NCBI RefSeq assembly: GCF_019266065.1
Contig: NZ_LPNR01000070.1
Span: 1-40,327, forward strand
Length of the DNA stretch: 40,327 nt
Reading direction: 5' to 3'
Origin: Nocardia sp. MH4
GTDB lineage: Bacteria > Actinomycetota > Actinomycetes > Mycobacteriales > Mycobacteriaceae
A program made the translations under genes and the position numbers. Positions 25,074 through 33,084 of the stretch are shown here, in pieces (position 1 is the first letter of the stretch; every line of letters starts with the position of its first letter). The notes under the pieces are model-generated. The model made no database searches, was not told the origin of the DNA, and saw only the letters and a program-made list of their open reading frames with translations.

Positions 25074-25832
25074 TCAGCCGATCTGAACCGAGCGTCGTGC
25101 CATCCCGAACCAGTAACCGTCGATGACGGTGCGCAGGGAGTCGATGTCCTCGGCGCCGGCGCCGAGGGTGAGGAACAGCGGAGCGAAGTGCTCGGTGCGC
25201 GGATGGGCCAGGCGCGGTGCGGGGGCGGTGTGCTCGAAGTCGAGCAGCGCGTCGATATCGCGGTCGTCGAGGGCCCGGCGGCCCCAGTCGTCGAACTCGG
25301 CGGTGAACGAGTGCACGTGGTGGTCGTCGGCGGTGAGCGCGCGCAGGTTGTGGGTGAAGAACCCGCTGCCGATGATGAGCACGCCTTCGTCGCGCAGCGG
25401 CGCGAGCGCGCGGCCGAGCTTCATCAGGTCCCGCGGATCCAGTGTAGGGATCGACAGTTGCAGCACCGGGATGTCGGCATCGGGGTACATCCGGCTCAGC
25501 GGGACGTAGGCGCCGTGGTCGAGGCCGCGGTCGGGAGCGTCGGCGACGGTGCCGCCGAGCAGCTCACGCACCCGGGCGGCGACATCGGGCGCGCCCGGGG
25601 CGGCGTAGCGCTCGGCGTAGTAGCGCGGGGCGAAGCCGCTGAAGTCGTAGACCAGCGGCACGGTGGTGGTCGCTCCCAGGGTGACCGGGGCCGACTCCCA
25701 GTGCGCGGACACGATCAGGATCGCCCGCGGCCGGGGCAGCTCGGCCGACCAGGCGGCGAGCTCGGCGGGCCAGGTGGCGTGATCGATCAGCGGCGGGGCG
25801 CCGTGGGAGAGGTAGAGCACCGGCATGGTCAC
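25074..25832 (-). CDS. LigB/DODA-type extradiol dioxygenase-like protein
   Basis: 252 residues of the class III extradiol (4,5-DOPA dioxygenase-like, E. coli YgiD-like) family. The metal-binding His residues are seen in LYLSHGAPPLIDH, ILIVSAHWES and GSGFFTHNL. It would open catechol rings with O2; some bacterial members have weak or unknown substrates. AAGGAG 6 nt before GTG 25832 decides the start over ATG 25826. The DoxX gene follows in the same operon. Confidence 0.9.
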   Translation of the reverse strand: MTMPVLYLSHGAPPLIDHATWPAELAAWSAELPRPRAILIVSAHWESAPVTLGATTTVPLVYDFSGFAPRYYAERYAAPGAPDVAARVRELLGGTVADAPDRGLDHGAYVPLSRMYPDADIPVLQLSIPTLDPRDLMKLGRALAPLRDEGVLIIGSGFFTHNLRALTADDHHVHSFTAEFDDWGRRALDDRDIDALLDFEHTAPAPRLAHPRTEHFAPLFLTLGAGAEDIDSLRTVIDGYWFGMARRSVQIG

Positions 25833-25838
25833 GGTGGG

Positions 25839-25844
25839 CTCCTT
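25839..25844 (-). promoter_or_regulatory. Ribosome binding site deciding GTG start of the dioxygenase
   Basis: AAGGAG on the minus strand lies 6 nt before GTG 25832 but 12 nt before the ATG at 25826, favouring the GTG. Confidence 0.65.
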
Positions 25845-25865
25845 CGGATCGGGTGAACTACTGAT

Positions 25866-25879
25866 GTTCAAATTTGAAC
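25866..25879. promoter_or_regulatory. Perfect 14-bp palindrome, likely MarR operator
   Basis: GTTCAAATTTGAAC is fully symmetrical and AT-rich in a GC-rich region. It lies in the 94-bp divergent gap, 34 bp from the dioxygenase start and 47 bp from the MarR start, so one dimer could repress both directions. Confidence 0.75.
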
Positions 25880-25926
25880 AATACGCGATGCGCAGCTATT
25901 CCGCCGAAGTGATTAGGGTTTGCGGC

Positions 25927-26379
25927 ATGGAAGAACCCAGGTGGCTCGATGCCGAGGAGATGCGGCTGTGGGTCAGGTTCCTGGCCGCGGGCGCGCTCGT
26001 CGACCGCGCGGTGGACCAGCACCTCAAGGGGGAGGGGCTCACGCACACCCAGTACGAGGTGCTGGTCCGGCTCGCCGCCGAGACCGGCGGCGCGATGCGG
26101 ATGACCGACCTCGCCGCCGCGATCTACACCTCCAAGAGCGGGCTCACCTACCAGGTGGGCAAGCTCGAGCGAGCCGGGTTGGTGCGCCGCGTCGACGACG
26201 ACACCGATGTCCGCGGCGTCAACGCCGTGCTCACCGCGGCGGGCCGGGCCAAGCTCGACGCCGTGGCCCCCGGACACGTCGAGGTCGTGCGCCGGGTGTT
26301 CGTCGACGTGCTCGAGCCCGCGCAGCGCGCCGCGATCTCCGCCGGGCTCGGCGCCGTCGCTGACGGCTTGACCCGCTAG
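25927..26379 (+). CDS. MarR-family transcriptional regulator
   Basis: 150 residues with the winged helix of MarR proteins: LTHTQYEVLVRLAAETGGAMRMTDLAAAIYTSKSGLTYQVGKLERAGLVRRVDDDTDVRGVNAVLTAAGR. It is divergent from the dioxygenase-DoxX operon and probably represses it and itself through the palindrome at 25866. ATG 25927 gives the family length. No conserved Cys is seen, so a thiol switch is unlikely; the ligand is unknown. Its stop overlaps the convergent PucR stop by 4 bp. Confidence 0.93.
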   Translation: MEEPRWLDAEEMRLWVRFLAAGALVDRAVDQHLKGEGLTHTQYEVLVRLAAETGGAMRMTDLAAAIYTSKSGLTYQVGKLERAGLVRRVDDDTDVRGVNAVLTAAGRAKLDAVAPGHVEVVRRVFVDVLEPAQRAAISAGLGAVADGLTR

Positions 26380-27623
26380 ACCTGCTGATCCTCGCCGCGG
26401 CGCTGCGGGGTGTCGAGCCGGTGCACGGTGAGCGCGGCGGCCAGCATGCGCGAATCCGTGGGGTCGGCCGGATCGAGGCCGGTGAGCTCGGCGATGCGGC
26501 GCAACCGGTAGGTGAAGGTGTTGGGGTGCACGTGGATTCTGCGCGAGGCCGTCTTGCGGTCGGCGCCGTGGCGCAGGTGCGCCTCCAGCGCCTCGATCAG
26601 GTGCGGGCTGCCGAGCAGCGGAATCACCCGCTGCGCCAGGCGTTCCCGGGCCGGGCCGGGGCGGGTGAGCTGATATTCGAGCAGGAGGTCGTCGAGGCGG
26701 TAGCAGCCGCCGGGCCTGCCGCGCAGCCGCGCCAGCTCGGTCAGCTCGGTCGCGTCCTTGGCCGCGGCCGGGATGGCATCGCGGGCGACGCCGGAGAACT
26801 CGGCCAGATACACCGTCACGCCGTACTGCTCGGTCAGCCGGGCGGCGAGCTCGTCGAAGCGCTGCGCGTCCAGGACGTCGGTCTCGGAGCTGTTGCTCAG
26901 CAGCGCGATGCCGTTGGCGCCGTCGAAGGTGGCCGGGGTGGTGGTGCCGGTGAGCTCGTCGAGCGCGCGCTGGAGCACCCGGATGCGGCGGCGGGTCACC
27001 AGGTTGGCCGCGCTGCCGGTGCGGGCGGGTTCGCTCAGGTGGATCGCCAGCACCGTGTACTGCTCGGCTAGCACGGTGTCGGCGCGCGCGGCGAGTTCCT
27101 CGGCGGGTAGCCCGCGCACCAGCGCCGAACACAGTTCCCGGCGGGCCTCGCGCTCGGCGTGATAGATCGACTGCTCGACCTCGGTGTAGGTCTCGACGAC
27201 GGTGACATTGATATGGCGCAGCAGCTCGAGCAGCCCGCTGCCGACCCGGATCAGGTCGTTCATCTCCGTGGGCTCGGCCAGCGCGGACGCCTCGGCGAGG
27301 ACGGCCTGCGCCGAGCCGTGGATCGCGCCGATCAACATCGGCAGCGGCAGGCGGTCCTCGGCGTGGCGCTCGGCGACCGGCCCGACGAACGCGGCGACCT
27401 CGGCCTGGGTGAACTCGCGCTCGGCCGCGATCGCCTCGAGCACCGCGCGCCCGCAGGCGTAGATGGTCGGCAGGACTTCCGCGGTGAAGTGGCCGGGCGG
27501 CAGTTCGGCGGGCGCGGTGGCGCCGAGCCCCGCGGCGAGCATGCGCTCGGCGATCTGCGGCCAGCGTGTCAATAGTCGTGCGGTCAAAGCGGGTGGTGCG
27601 GAAACGGGGTGTTCGGCGAGCAT
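26376..27623 (-). CDS. PucR/CdaR-family transcriptional regulator
   Basis: 415 residues. A GGDEF-like central domain (VLAIHLSEPARTG, FDGANGIALLSNSS, VTVYLAEFSGVARD) leads to the C-terminal PucR helix-turn-helix EALEAHLRHGADRKTASRRIHVHPNTFTYRLRRIAELTGLD. The N-terminal third is a helical RsbT-co-antagonist-like domain. ATG 27623 fits the domain start; the frame is open further upstream but without domain support. It is divergent across 191 bp from the two lipase genes, which are plausible targets. Confidence 0.9.
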   Translation of the reverse strand: MLAEHPVSAPPALTARLLTRWPQIAERMLAAGLGATAPAELPPGHFTAEVLPTIYACGRAVLEAIAAEREFTQAEVAAFVGPVAERHAEDRLPLPMLIGAIHGSAQAVLAEASALAEPTEMNDLIRVGSGLLELLRHINVTVVETYTEVEQSIYHAEREARRELCSALVRGLPAEELAARADTVLAEQYTVLAIHLSEPARTGSAANLVTRRRIRVLQRALDELTGTTTPATFDGANGIALLSNSSETDVLDAQRFDELAARLTEQYGVTVYLAEFSGVARDAIPAAAKDATELTELARLRGRPGGCYRLDDLLLEYQLTRPGPARERLAQRVIPLLGSPHLIEALEAHLRHGADRKTASRRIHVHPNTFTYRLRRIAELTGLDPADPTDSRMLAAALTVHRLDTPQRRGEDQQV

Positions 27624-27814
27624 GACTCGATTGTGTCCGAGAACAGGGCGTCGTGGGCACCTCCCGTCGAGAAGGCACAGATCTTGGTTCTCGCGCCAAC
27701 AAGAGTCGGGTTTTCTCGGTTCACCGTGCAGTGACAGCGATGTGGCGCCGGTCATAGATTCGCTGAGCGCGTCCGAGCCGACGCTGGCCGACGCGGTTCG
27801 AGGAAGTGACCACC

Positions 27815-28975
27815 ATGATTGCAACGACGCAGCCACTGCGCCGCACCCTGTGCGGACTCGGCATCGCCGCGGGTCTCACCGCGGCCTCGGTCCTCGGCGC
27901 CGGTACGGCGACCGCCGACCCGGTGCTGGAACCGACCATCGCCTCGCTGGCCGAATACCTCGACGCCGGCATGGCCACGACCCCCGACGGTCGTCGCCCC
28001 ACCGCCATCGCCGACACCGGCAGCGCCTCCGGCAGCAGCTCGGGTTCCTCGGGCAGCCGGGCCTCCGACGCCGTCGGCGAGGGGCCGGAGATGTCGGCCT
28101 ATCTGCCCGCCTTCGCCTACGGCCTGCTGCACCCCGACGCCGCGCCGCCCGGCGCCAATCGCTGGGACTGCACACCGAGCGCGCAGCATCCGCGCCCCGT
28201 CGTGCTCCTGCACGGCACCTGGCTCAACGCCTACGACACCTTCTCCTACCTCTCGCCGCGCCTGGCGCAGGCCGGATATTGCGTCTTCGCCCTGAACTAC
28301 GGCAAGTCGGCGCTGCTCGAGGGCGGCGGGCTCGGCGCCGTGCTGCCGGGCCGCTACGGGGTCGGGCCGATGGCCGACTCCGCCGACCAGGTCGCGGCAT
28401 TCATCGAACGGGTGCGGGCGGCCACCGGCGCCGACCAGGTCGACATCGTCGGCCATTCGCAGGGCGGCACGATCGCCAACCAGTACCTCAAGTTCGACGG
28501 TGGACAGGGCAAGGTCGACAAGCTGGTCACCTTCGGCGCCACCCACCACGGCACCGCGCTGCTCGGCATCGCCACGCTCGGCCGGATGATCAACAACGCC
28601 GGCATCGACATCCTCGGCTTCTACCGGCCGATCATCGGCGTGGCCAATGTCGAACAGGCCGTCGGCTCGCCGTTCTACACCACGCTCAACGCCACCGGTG
28701 ACACCGTCCCCGGCGTCGCCTACACCGTGGTCGGCTCCCGCTACGACGAGGTCATGAACCCCCTCGACCTGACCTTCCTGCGGGCCGGGCCCGACGCGAC
28801 CGTCGACAACATCGCCCTGCAGGACGGGTGTGAGCAGGACGTCTCCGACCACCTGACCATGATGTACTCGCCCCGCGCGGCCTCGATCGCGCTGCGGGCT
28901 CTCGATCCGGAAGGCAGCCCCGCCTTGACTTGTACGTTCAACCCCTGGTTCTTCGGTGGCGGCGGCAGCCTATGA
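27815..28975 (+). CDS. Secreted triacylglycerol lipase-like alpha/beta hydrolase
   Basis: 386 residues. A signal peptide (about 1-35, ending ATAD) and a Gly/Ser-rich linker around residue 70 precede the alpha/beta-hydrolase domain: oxyanion region RPVVLLHGTW, nucleophile elbow VGHSQGG, and TFGATHHGTAL. A C-terminal Cys-containing segment (QDGCEQDVSDHLTMMYSP) carries the likely catalytic His. It belongs to the lipase class 2 group that acts on triglycerides or phospholipids outside the cell. GAGGA supports ATG 27815 over the GTG three codons upstream. The stop overlaps the next gene (ATGA). Confidence 0.92.
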   Translation: MIATTQPLRRTLCGLGIAAGLTAASVLGAGTATADPVLEPTIASLAEYLDAGMATTPDGRRPTAIADTGSASGSSSGSSGSRASDAVGEGPEMSAYLPAFAYGLLHPDAAPPGANRWDCTPSAQHPRPVVLLHGTWLNAYDTFSYLSPRLAQAGYCVFALNYGKSALLEGGGLGAVLPGRYGVGPMADSADQVAAFIERVRAATGADQVDIVGHSQGGTIANQYLKFDGGQGKVDKLVTFGATHHGTALLGIATLGRMINNAGIDILGFYRPIIGVANVEQAVGSPFYTTLNATGDTVPGVAYTVVGSRYDEVMNPLDLTFLRAGPDATVDNIALQDGCEQDVSDHLTMMYSPRAASIALRALDPEGSPALTCTFNPWFFGGGGSL

Positions 28976-30267
28976 GGCTCGACCTGCCCGCGCTGACGCA
29001 GTGGGGCACCGCGCCACTGCTTCCGCCCGACGATCCGTTCTACCTCGCCCCGCCCGGAGCCGAGCTGCTCGCGCCGGGCACGGTGGTGCGCTCGCGTTCG
29101 GTGGAGCTGGCCCTGTTCGGGGTGGTGCGGCAGCGGATCGTGGCCTGGCAACTGCTGTATCGGACCTGCGATCTCGACGGCGCGCCGGAAGTGTCGGTGA
29201 CCACGGTGCTGTTGCCGTGGGGCGCCGACCCCACCCGCCCGCGACCGCTGATCTCGTTCCAGTGCGCGATCGACGCCGTCGCACCGCGGTGCTTTCCCTC
29301 CTACGCGCTGCGGCTCGGCGCGCAGACCACCGGCTCGATCGCACCGCTCGAACTGCCGATCGTGGCGATGGCGCTGAAGCAGGGGTGGGCGGTGTCGGTG
29401 CCCGATCACGAGGGCCTCGGTGGCCGGTTCGGCGCCGCCCGCGAGCCCGGCTACCGGGCGCTGGACGGGATCAGAGCCGCGCTCGGCTTCGTGCCGCTGG
29501 GCCTGAGCCCGTCGACGCCGGTGGCCCTGTGGGGCTATTCCGGCGGCGGCCTGGCGACGGCGTGGGCGGCGGAGCTGGCCGCCGACTACGCGCCGGAGCT
29601 GAACATCGTCGGCGCGGCGGCCGGGTCGCCGGTCGGAGATCCGGCGGCGGCGTTCGTCCGCCTCAACGGCGGCTGGTTCGCCGGATTCCCGGCCGCGTTC
29701 GTCGCGGGTCTGCGCCGGGCCTACCCCGATCTCGACCCGGTCCTCGACGACCACCTCGACGACCGGTACCGCGGCCTGCTCGGCGAAGCCGAAGAGCGCA
29801 CCACCTTCGCGCTGCTGTGGCGCTTCGCCCGCCGCGACGTCACCCGGCATCTGCGCGACGGCCTCGCCGGGCTGCTGGCCGAACCGGCCCTGCGCCGCAT
29901 CCTGGCCGACATCGAGCCCGGCACCAGGGCGCCCGCCGCCCCGCTGCTGGTGGTGCAGGGCGTGCGCGACGAGGTCATCGCCGTGGCCGACGTCGACGCG
30001 CACGTCGAGCGCTATCGGCGGGCGGGCGCGACGGTCGAATACCTGCGCGTGCGCCGTGGCTCGCACCTGCCGCTGGAGTTCCTGGTGGTTCCGGTCGTGC
30101 TGGCCTGGCTGGCCGACCGGTTCGCCGGGCGTCCGGTGACGTCGGGGACGGCCACCGTCGCCTCCGTCGCCCGCGACGGCGCCGCGCTGCGGGCCCACCT
30201 CGGCTTCCTCGGCCTGGTCGCGGGGATGTTCGGCGGCCGACCCATCCGCGGCGACGAATATGTGTGA
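28972..30267 (+). CDS. LIP-family secretory-lipase-like hydrolase without signal peptide
   Basis: 431 residues resembling the fungal/actinobacterial secretory lipase family: LLSFQ-like ISFQCAIDAVAPRCFPSYALR, then VPDHEGLGGRFGAAREPGYRALDGIRAAL, and the nucleophile elbow LWGYSGGGLATAWAAELAADY. A C-terminal VVQGVRDEVIAVADV (Asp) and RRGSHLPLEF (His) complete the triad. Unlike most relatives it has no visible signal peptide at ATG 28972, which overlaps the preceding lipase stop. Either it works inside the cell or its export signal is missed. Confidence 0.9.
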   Translation: MRLDLPALTQWGTAPLLPPDDPFYLAPPGAELLAPGTVVRSRSVELALFGVVRQRIVAWQLLYRTCDLDGAPEVSVTTVLLPWGADPTRPRPLISFQCAIDAVAPRCFPSYALRLGAQTTGSIAPLELPIVAMALKQGWAVSVPDHEGLGGRFGAAREPGYRALDGIRAALGFVPLGLSPSTPVALWGYSGGGLATAWAAELAADYAPELNIVGAAAGSPVGDPAAAFVRLNGGWFAGFPAAFVAGLRRAYPDLDPVLDDHLDDRYRGLLGEAEERTTFALLWRFARRDVTRHLRDGLAGLLAEPALRRILADIEPGTRAPAAPLLVVQGVRDEVIAVADVDAHVERYRRAGATVEYLRVRRGSHLPLEFLVVPVVLAWLADRFAGRPVTSGTATVASVARDGAALRAHLGFLGLVAGMFGGRPIRGDEYV

Positions 30268-30297
30268 CCAGATGTCGCGCTATGTATTCGTGATCGG

Positions 30298-30527
30298 TGC
30301 CCCTATTTCTCGGGGCATCGGAAATTCGGGCTTATCGGATGAGCGCAACATGAATCTCATGCGATTCTCATAATCCCCTCAGAAACGTGAGGTATTTGAG
30401 CAAAACCGCAGGTGGTAATAGGTTTCAATGGGTTGTTGTTACGAGGGTCACGAATTCTCCGAATGTCGTAACTCGCGGCGTTCTGGTGTCGATAGGCCAT
30501 CTGTAAGCCAGCTTCGGCTGGGCCTAT
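30298..30527 (+). promoter_or_regulatory. AT-rich, hairpin-rich region before the 38-residue peptide gene
   Basis: The 281 bp from 30268 to 30548 have no gene and are clearly AT-richer than the flanks. Potential stems are TGCCCC/GGGGCA (30298-30303/30312-30317), CCTCA/TGAGG (30377-30381/30388-30392), GTTACGA/TCGTAAC (30438-30444/30466-30472) and a two-part hairpin, ATAGGCC/GGCCTAT enclosing CCAGC-TTCG-GCTGG, at 30492-30527. The first may end the lipase transcript; the rest could be promoter sites or a structured leader. Confidence 0.5.
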
Positions 30528-30548
30528 GCGAGAAACAGAGGAATTATT

Positions 30549-30665
30549 ATGATCCCCGTTATCATCGACACCGGTAGTGCCGCCCTGAACGGCCTCTTCG
30601 ACACCCTCGGCGCCGCCCTGCACGGCCTGGTCGACACCCTGTGGACCGGCTCCTTCGGCGGCTGA
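30549..30665 (+). CDS. 38-residue amphipathic peptide with an 11-residue tandem repeat
   Basis: The peptide begins MIPVIIDTGSA and contains two consecutive repeats, ALNGLFDTLGA and ALHGLVDTLWT, before SFGG. Hydrophobic residues recur with helical spacing, so an amphipathic helix is expected. GAGGA with a 6-nt spacer precedes the ATG, a strong terminator-like hairpin follows at 30721, and the upstream region is unusually AT-rich. I do not recognise the family. It could be a secreted or membrane-active peptide, a lipid-surface peptide linked to the lipases, or a leader peptide. Confidence 0.65.
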   Translation: MIPVIIDTGSAALNGLFDTLGAALHGLVDTLWTGSFGG

Positions 30666-30720
30666 CCCCAGCCCCAGGTCGATGAAACGACCAGGTCCGC
30701 CCTGACAGCGTGACCGACGA

Positions 30721-30754
30721 GAAGGCCCCGCACCGTTGCCGGTGTGGGGCCTTC
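30721..30754. terminator. 15-bp hairpin between the peptide gene and the CDF gene
   Basis: A stem of 15 pairs with one G-U (30721-30735 with 30740-30754) and a TTGC loop. No T-run follows, but its position between convergent genes fits a two-way terminator. Confidence 0.75.
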
Positions 30755-30768
30755 CCTCGTTCGTGGGG

Positions 30769-31743
30769 TCAGTGCGTGTGCGGCGCCCGCCCGGTCGAGA
30801 CGTGCTTGGGGCCGTGCGCCTCGCCGCAGTGGCTGTCGTCGTCGGCGGCGCCGATCCCGATGACCGCGGGCCGAGCGTGGTCGACCTGCAAGGTGACGTG
30901 CTCGATGTGGTGCTCGTGGTCGAGCATGTGCGCGATGTCCTCGCGGACCGCGTGGCAGTCGTGCCCCGGCTGCACGAGCACGTGCGCCGAGAGGGCGGGG
31001 GAGCCGGAGGTGATCTCCCAGATGTGCAGGTCGTGCACCTCGGTCACGCCGTCGCGGGCGGCCATGTCGCGACCGACCTGCTCGGGGTCGAGGTAGTCGG
31101 GGGCGGCCTCGAGGAAGATCCGGCTCGACGCCCGGATCAGCCCGATGCCCGCCTTGATCATCAGCACGACCACGATCAGGGTGGCGACGACGTCGGCCTG
31201 CACCCAGCCCGTGAGGATGATGACCAGGCCGGCCACGGCGGTCGCGATGAAGGCGAACAGGTCGTTGAGGATGTGCTGGTAGGCGCCCTCGACATTGAGG
31301 CTGGTCCGGTCGGCGCGGCTGATCATCCAGGTCGCCAGCACATTGACCACGATGCCGACCAGCGCGGTGACCAGCACCAGCGTGCCGTGCACCTCCGGCG
31401 GCTCGAACAGCCTGCGAATCGCCTCGTGGCCCAGCCACAGCGCCAGCAGCAGCAGTGTCAGGCCGTTGGCCTGCGCCGAGAGGATCTCCACCCGCTTCCA
31501 GCCGAAGGTCATCCGGCCGGTGGCCGGGCGCTTGGCGAGGCGGATCGCCACCAGGGCCAGCACGATCGAGGCGGCGTCGGTGGTCATGTGCGCCGCGTCG
31601 GAGAGCAGTGCCAGCGAATCGGCCACGATGCCGACGATCACCTCACCGATCAGGAAGGTGACGATCACCGCCAGCGCCCCGGCCAGCCAGCGCTTGTCGC
31701 TGTCGGCCGACACCCCGTGGTCGTGTCCGTGTCCTGCGCCCAT
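30769..31743 (-). CDS. Cation diffusion facilitator (CDF) metal exporter
   Basis: 324 residues. A His-rich N-terminus (GAGHGHDHG) and six TM helices carry the Zn-type metal sites SLALLSDAAHMTTDAASI (HxxxD in TM2) and HILNDLFAFIAT (HxxxD in TM5). A cytoplasmic domain (VTEVHDLHIWEITSGSPALSAHVLV) follows, and the His-rich C-terminal tail ends PHTH. It exports Zn, Co or similar by proton antiport. AGAGG at 8 nt favours ATG 31743 over GTG 31752. A candidate metal-regulator operator lies upstream. Confidence 0.94.
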   Translation of the reverse strand: MGAGHGHDHGVSADSDKRWLAGALAVIVTFLIGEVIVGIVADSLALLSDAAHMTTDAASIVLALVAIRLAKRPATGRMTFGWKRVEILSAQANGLTLLLLALWLGHEAIRRLFEPPEVHGTLVLVTALVGIVVNVLATWMISRADRTSLNVEGAYQHILNDLFAFIATAVAGLVIILTGWVQADVVATLIVVVLMIKAGIGLIRASSRIFLEAAPDYLDPEQVGRDMAARDGVTEVHDLHIWEITSGSPALSAHVLVQPGHDCHAVREDIAHMLDHEHHIEHVTLQVDHARPAVIGIGAADDDSHCGEAHGPKHVSTGRAPHTH

Positions 31744-31784
31744 CGTGTTCACCTCTCCCTGCGGTTCGATCGGTCGCTATCGTA

Positions 31785-31806
31785 TGCACACATCGCTATG
31801 TATGCA
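31785..31806. promoter_or_regulatory. Inverted repeat upstream of the CDF exporter
   Basis: TGCACACAT and ATGTATGCA, 9-bp arms with one mismatch, surround CGCT. The AT-rich repeat lies about 41 bp before the CDF start and resembles the kind of site used by ArsR- or MerR-type metal sensors; no such sensor is encoded in the window. Confidence 0.5.
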
Positions 31807-31993
31807 ATTCGTTCTTGGTCGGGGCGGTCCGAGCCGGGCATCATCGCAGGTCATCGGCCTGTGGGCTGCCCGTTGCTCCGGTCCGGATCCAGCCTAGGCC
31901 CGTGAGCGCCGCCGTGGGGAACCACCCGCGCGGCGCCGGAATCACTCTCGCGAGGGAGGCGCGGCGCGGCGTCACCGGTCAGACTGGATCGTC

Positions 31994-33082
31994 GTGGACC
32001 TGCTTCGGAAACCGCCGGAACCGATCGATGTGCTGATCGCCGTCATCGTGACGGTCGTGACCGTCGGGCCCGCCGTCGTCGCCGGTGCGGCGTGGTGGAT
32101 CGTCGGCCTGTCGGCGTTGGCCTCGGTTCCGGTGTTGTGGCGGCGCCGGGCGCCACTGGCCACCTTGGCGGTGGTCGGACCCGCGATCACCGCGCTGTCG
32201 TGCGCGCACGCCATGCCCGTGTTGCCGTTCGGCACCGTCGTCTGCGTCTACACGATCGCCGCCTACTGCCCGGCGAGCCGGCGGCGCATCGCGTTCGTGC
32301 TGGTCGCGGCGGGAATTCTGGTCTCGCTGCTGGTACCGCATGAATCCGCCGACTCCTACGGTTACGCCGCGATGTCGTTCCTGACCGCCTGGGCGCTCGG
32401 CGCCGGGGCGCGGGCTCGCCAGGCCCAGATCGACGTTCTCGCCGAGCGGGCCCGCCGCCTCGACGAGGAACGGGCGAGCGCCGTGGCCAGGGAACGGCTG
32501 CGTATCGCCCGGGACATGCACGACGGCCTCGCCCACACCATCGGCGCCATGATCCTGCGCGCCGAGACCGGCCCCCTGCTCGCGCACCCGACCGCCACCG
32601 ACGCCGCCTTCGCCGCGATCGCCGACGACGGCCGCGCTGCCCTGCGCGAACTCCGGCACAGCATCGGCGCCCTGCGTGACAGCGACGACCTGCCGCACCC
32701 ACTCGGCGTGGCCGCCGTCGCCGATCTCGTCGCGCGGGCCGAGCGCGCGGGATTGGCCGCGTACTACACCGAACACGGACCACGCGCGCCGATCGCGCCG
32801 CAGACCGAGGCCGCCGCCTACCGGATCGTGCAGGAGGCGCTCACCAACACCGGCAAGCACGCGCGGGCGAGCCGGGTCGACGTCGCGTTGTGCTGGTCGG
32901 CGGACCGGCTCGGGGTCAGCGTCGTCGACGACGGCACCGCCGCGCCACGATCGGACGCCACCGGCTTCGGCTTGCTCGGAATGCGCGAGCGCGTGCACGC
33001 CTGCGGCGGCGTACTCCGTGCGGGGCCGACCGCGACCGGCTACGCCGTCGACGCCGAACTGCCACTGACACAGGGGAAGTGA
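31994..33082 (+). CDS. Sensor histidine kinase, HisKA_3 class
   Basis: 362 residues. Four to five TM helices occupy about residues 11-136, followed by a coiled linker and the phospho-acceptor box RLRIARDMHDGLAHTIG (H176). The HATPase domain has N-box VQEALTNTGKHARA, then VVDDGT and GFGLLGMRERVHACGG. It starts with GTG. The response regulator follows 2 nt later, so the two form a standard two-component operon. The signal is unknown. Confidence 0.93.
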   Translation: MDLLRKPPEPIDVLIAVIVTVVTVGPAVVAGAAWWIVGLSALASVPVLWRRRAPLATLAVVGPAITALSCAHAMPVLPFGTVVCVYTIAAYCPASRRRIAFVLVAAGILVSLLVPHESADSYGYAAMSFLTAWALGAGARARQAQIDVLAERARRLDEERASAVARERLRIARDMHDGLAHTIGAMILRAETGPLLAHPTATDAAFAAIADDGRAALRELRHSIGALRDSDDLPHPLGVAAVADLVARAERAGLAAYYTEHGPRAPIAPQTEAAAYRIVQEALTNTGKHARASRVDVALCWSADRLGVSVVDDGTAAPRSDATGFGLLGMRERVHACGGVLRAGPTATGYAVDAELPLTQGK

Positions 33083-33084
33083 GC

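Noticed and set aside
25858..27702. 614-codon minus-strand open frame over MarR and PucR genes
   Set aside because: Composition is Arg/Ala/Gly-rich without domains, whereas MarR (plus) and PucR (minus, another frame) are well supported.
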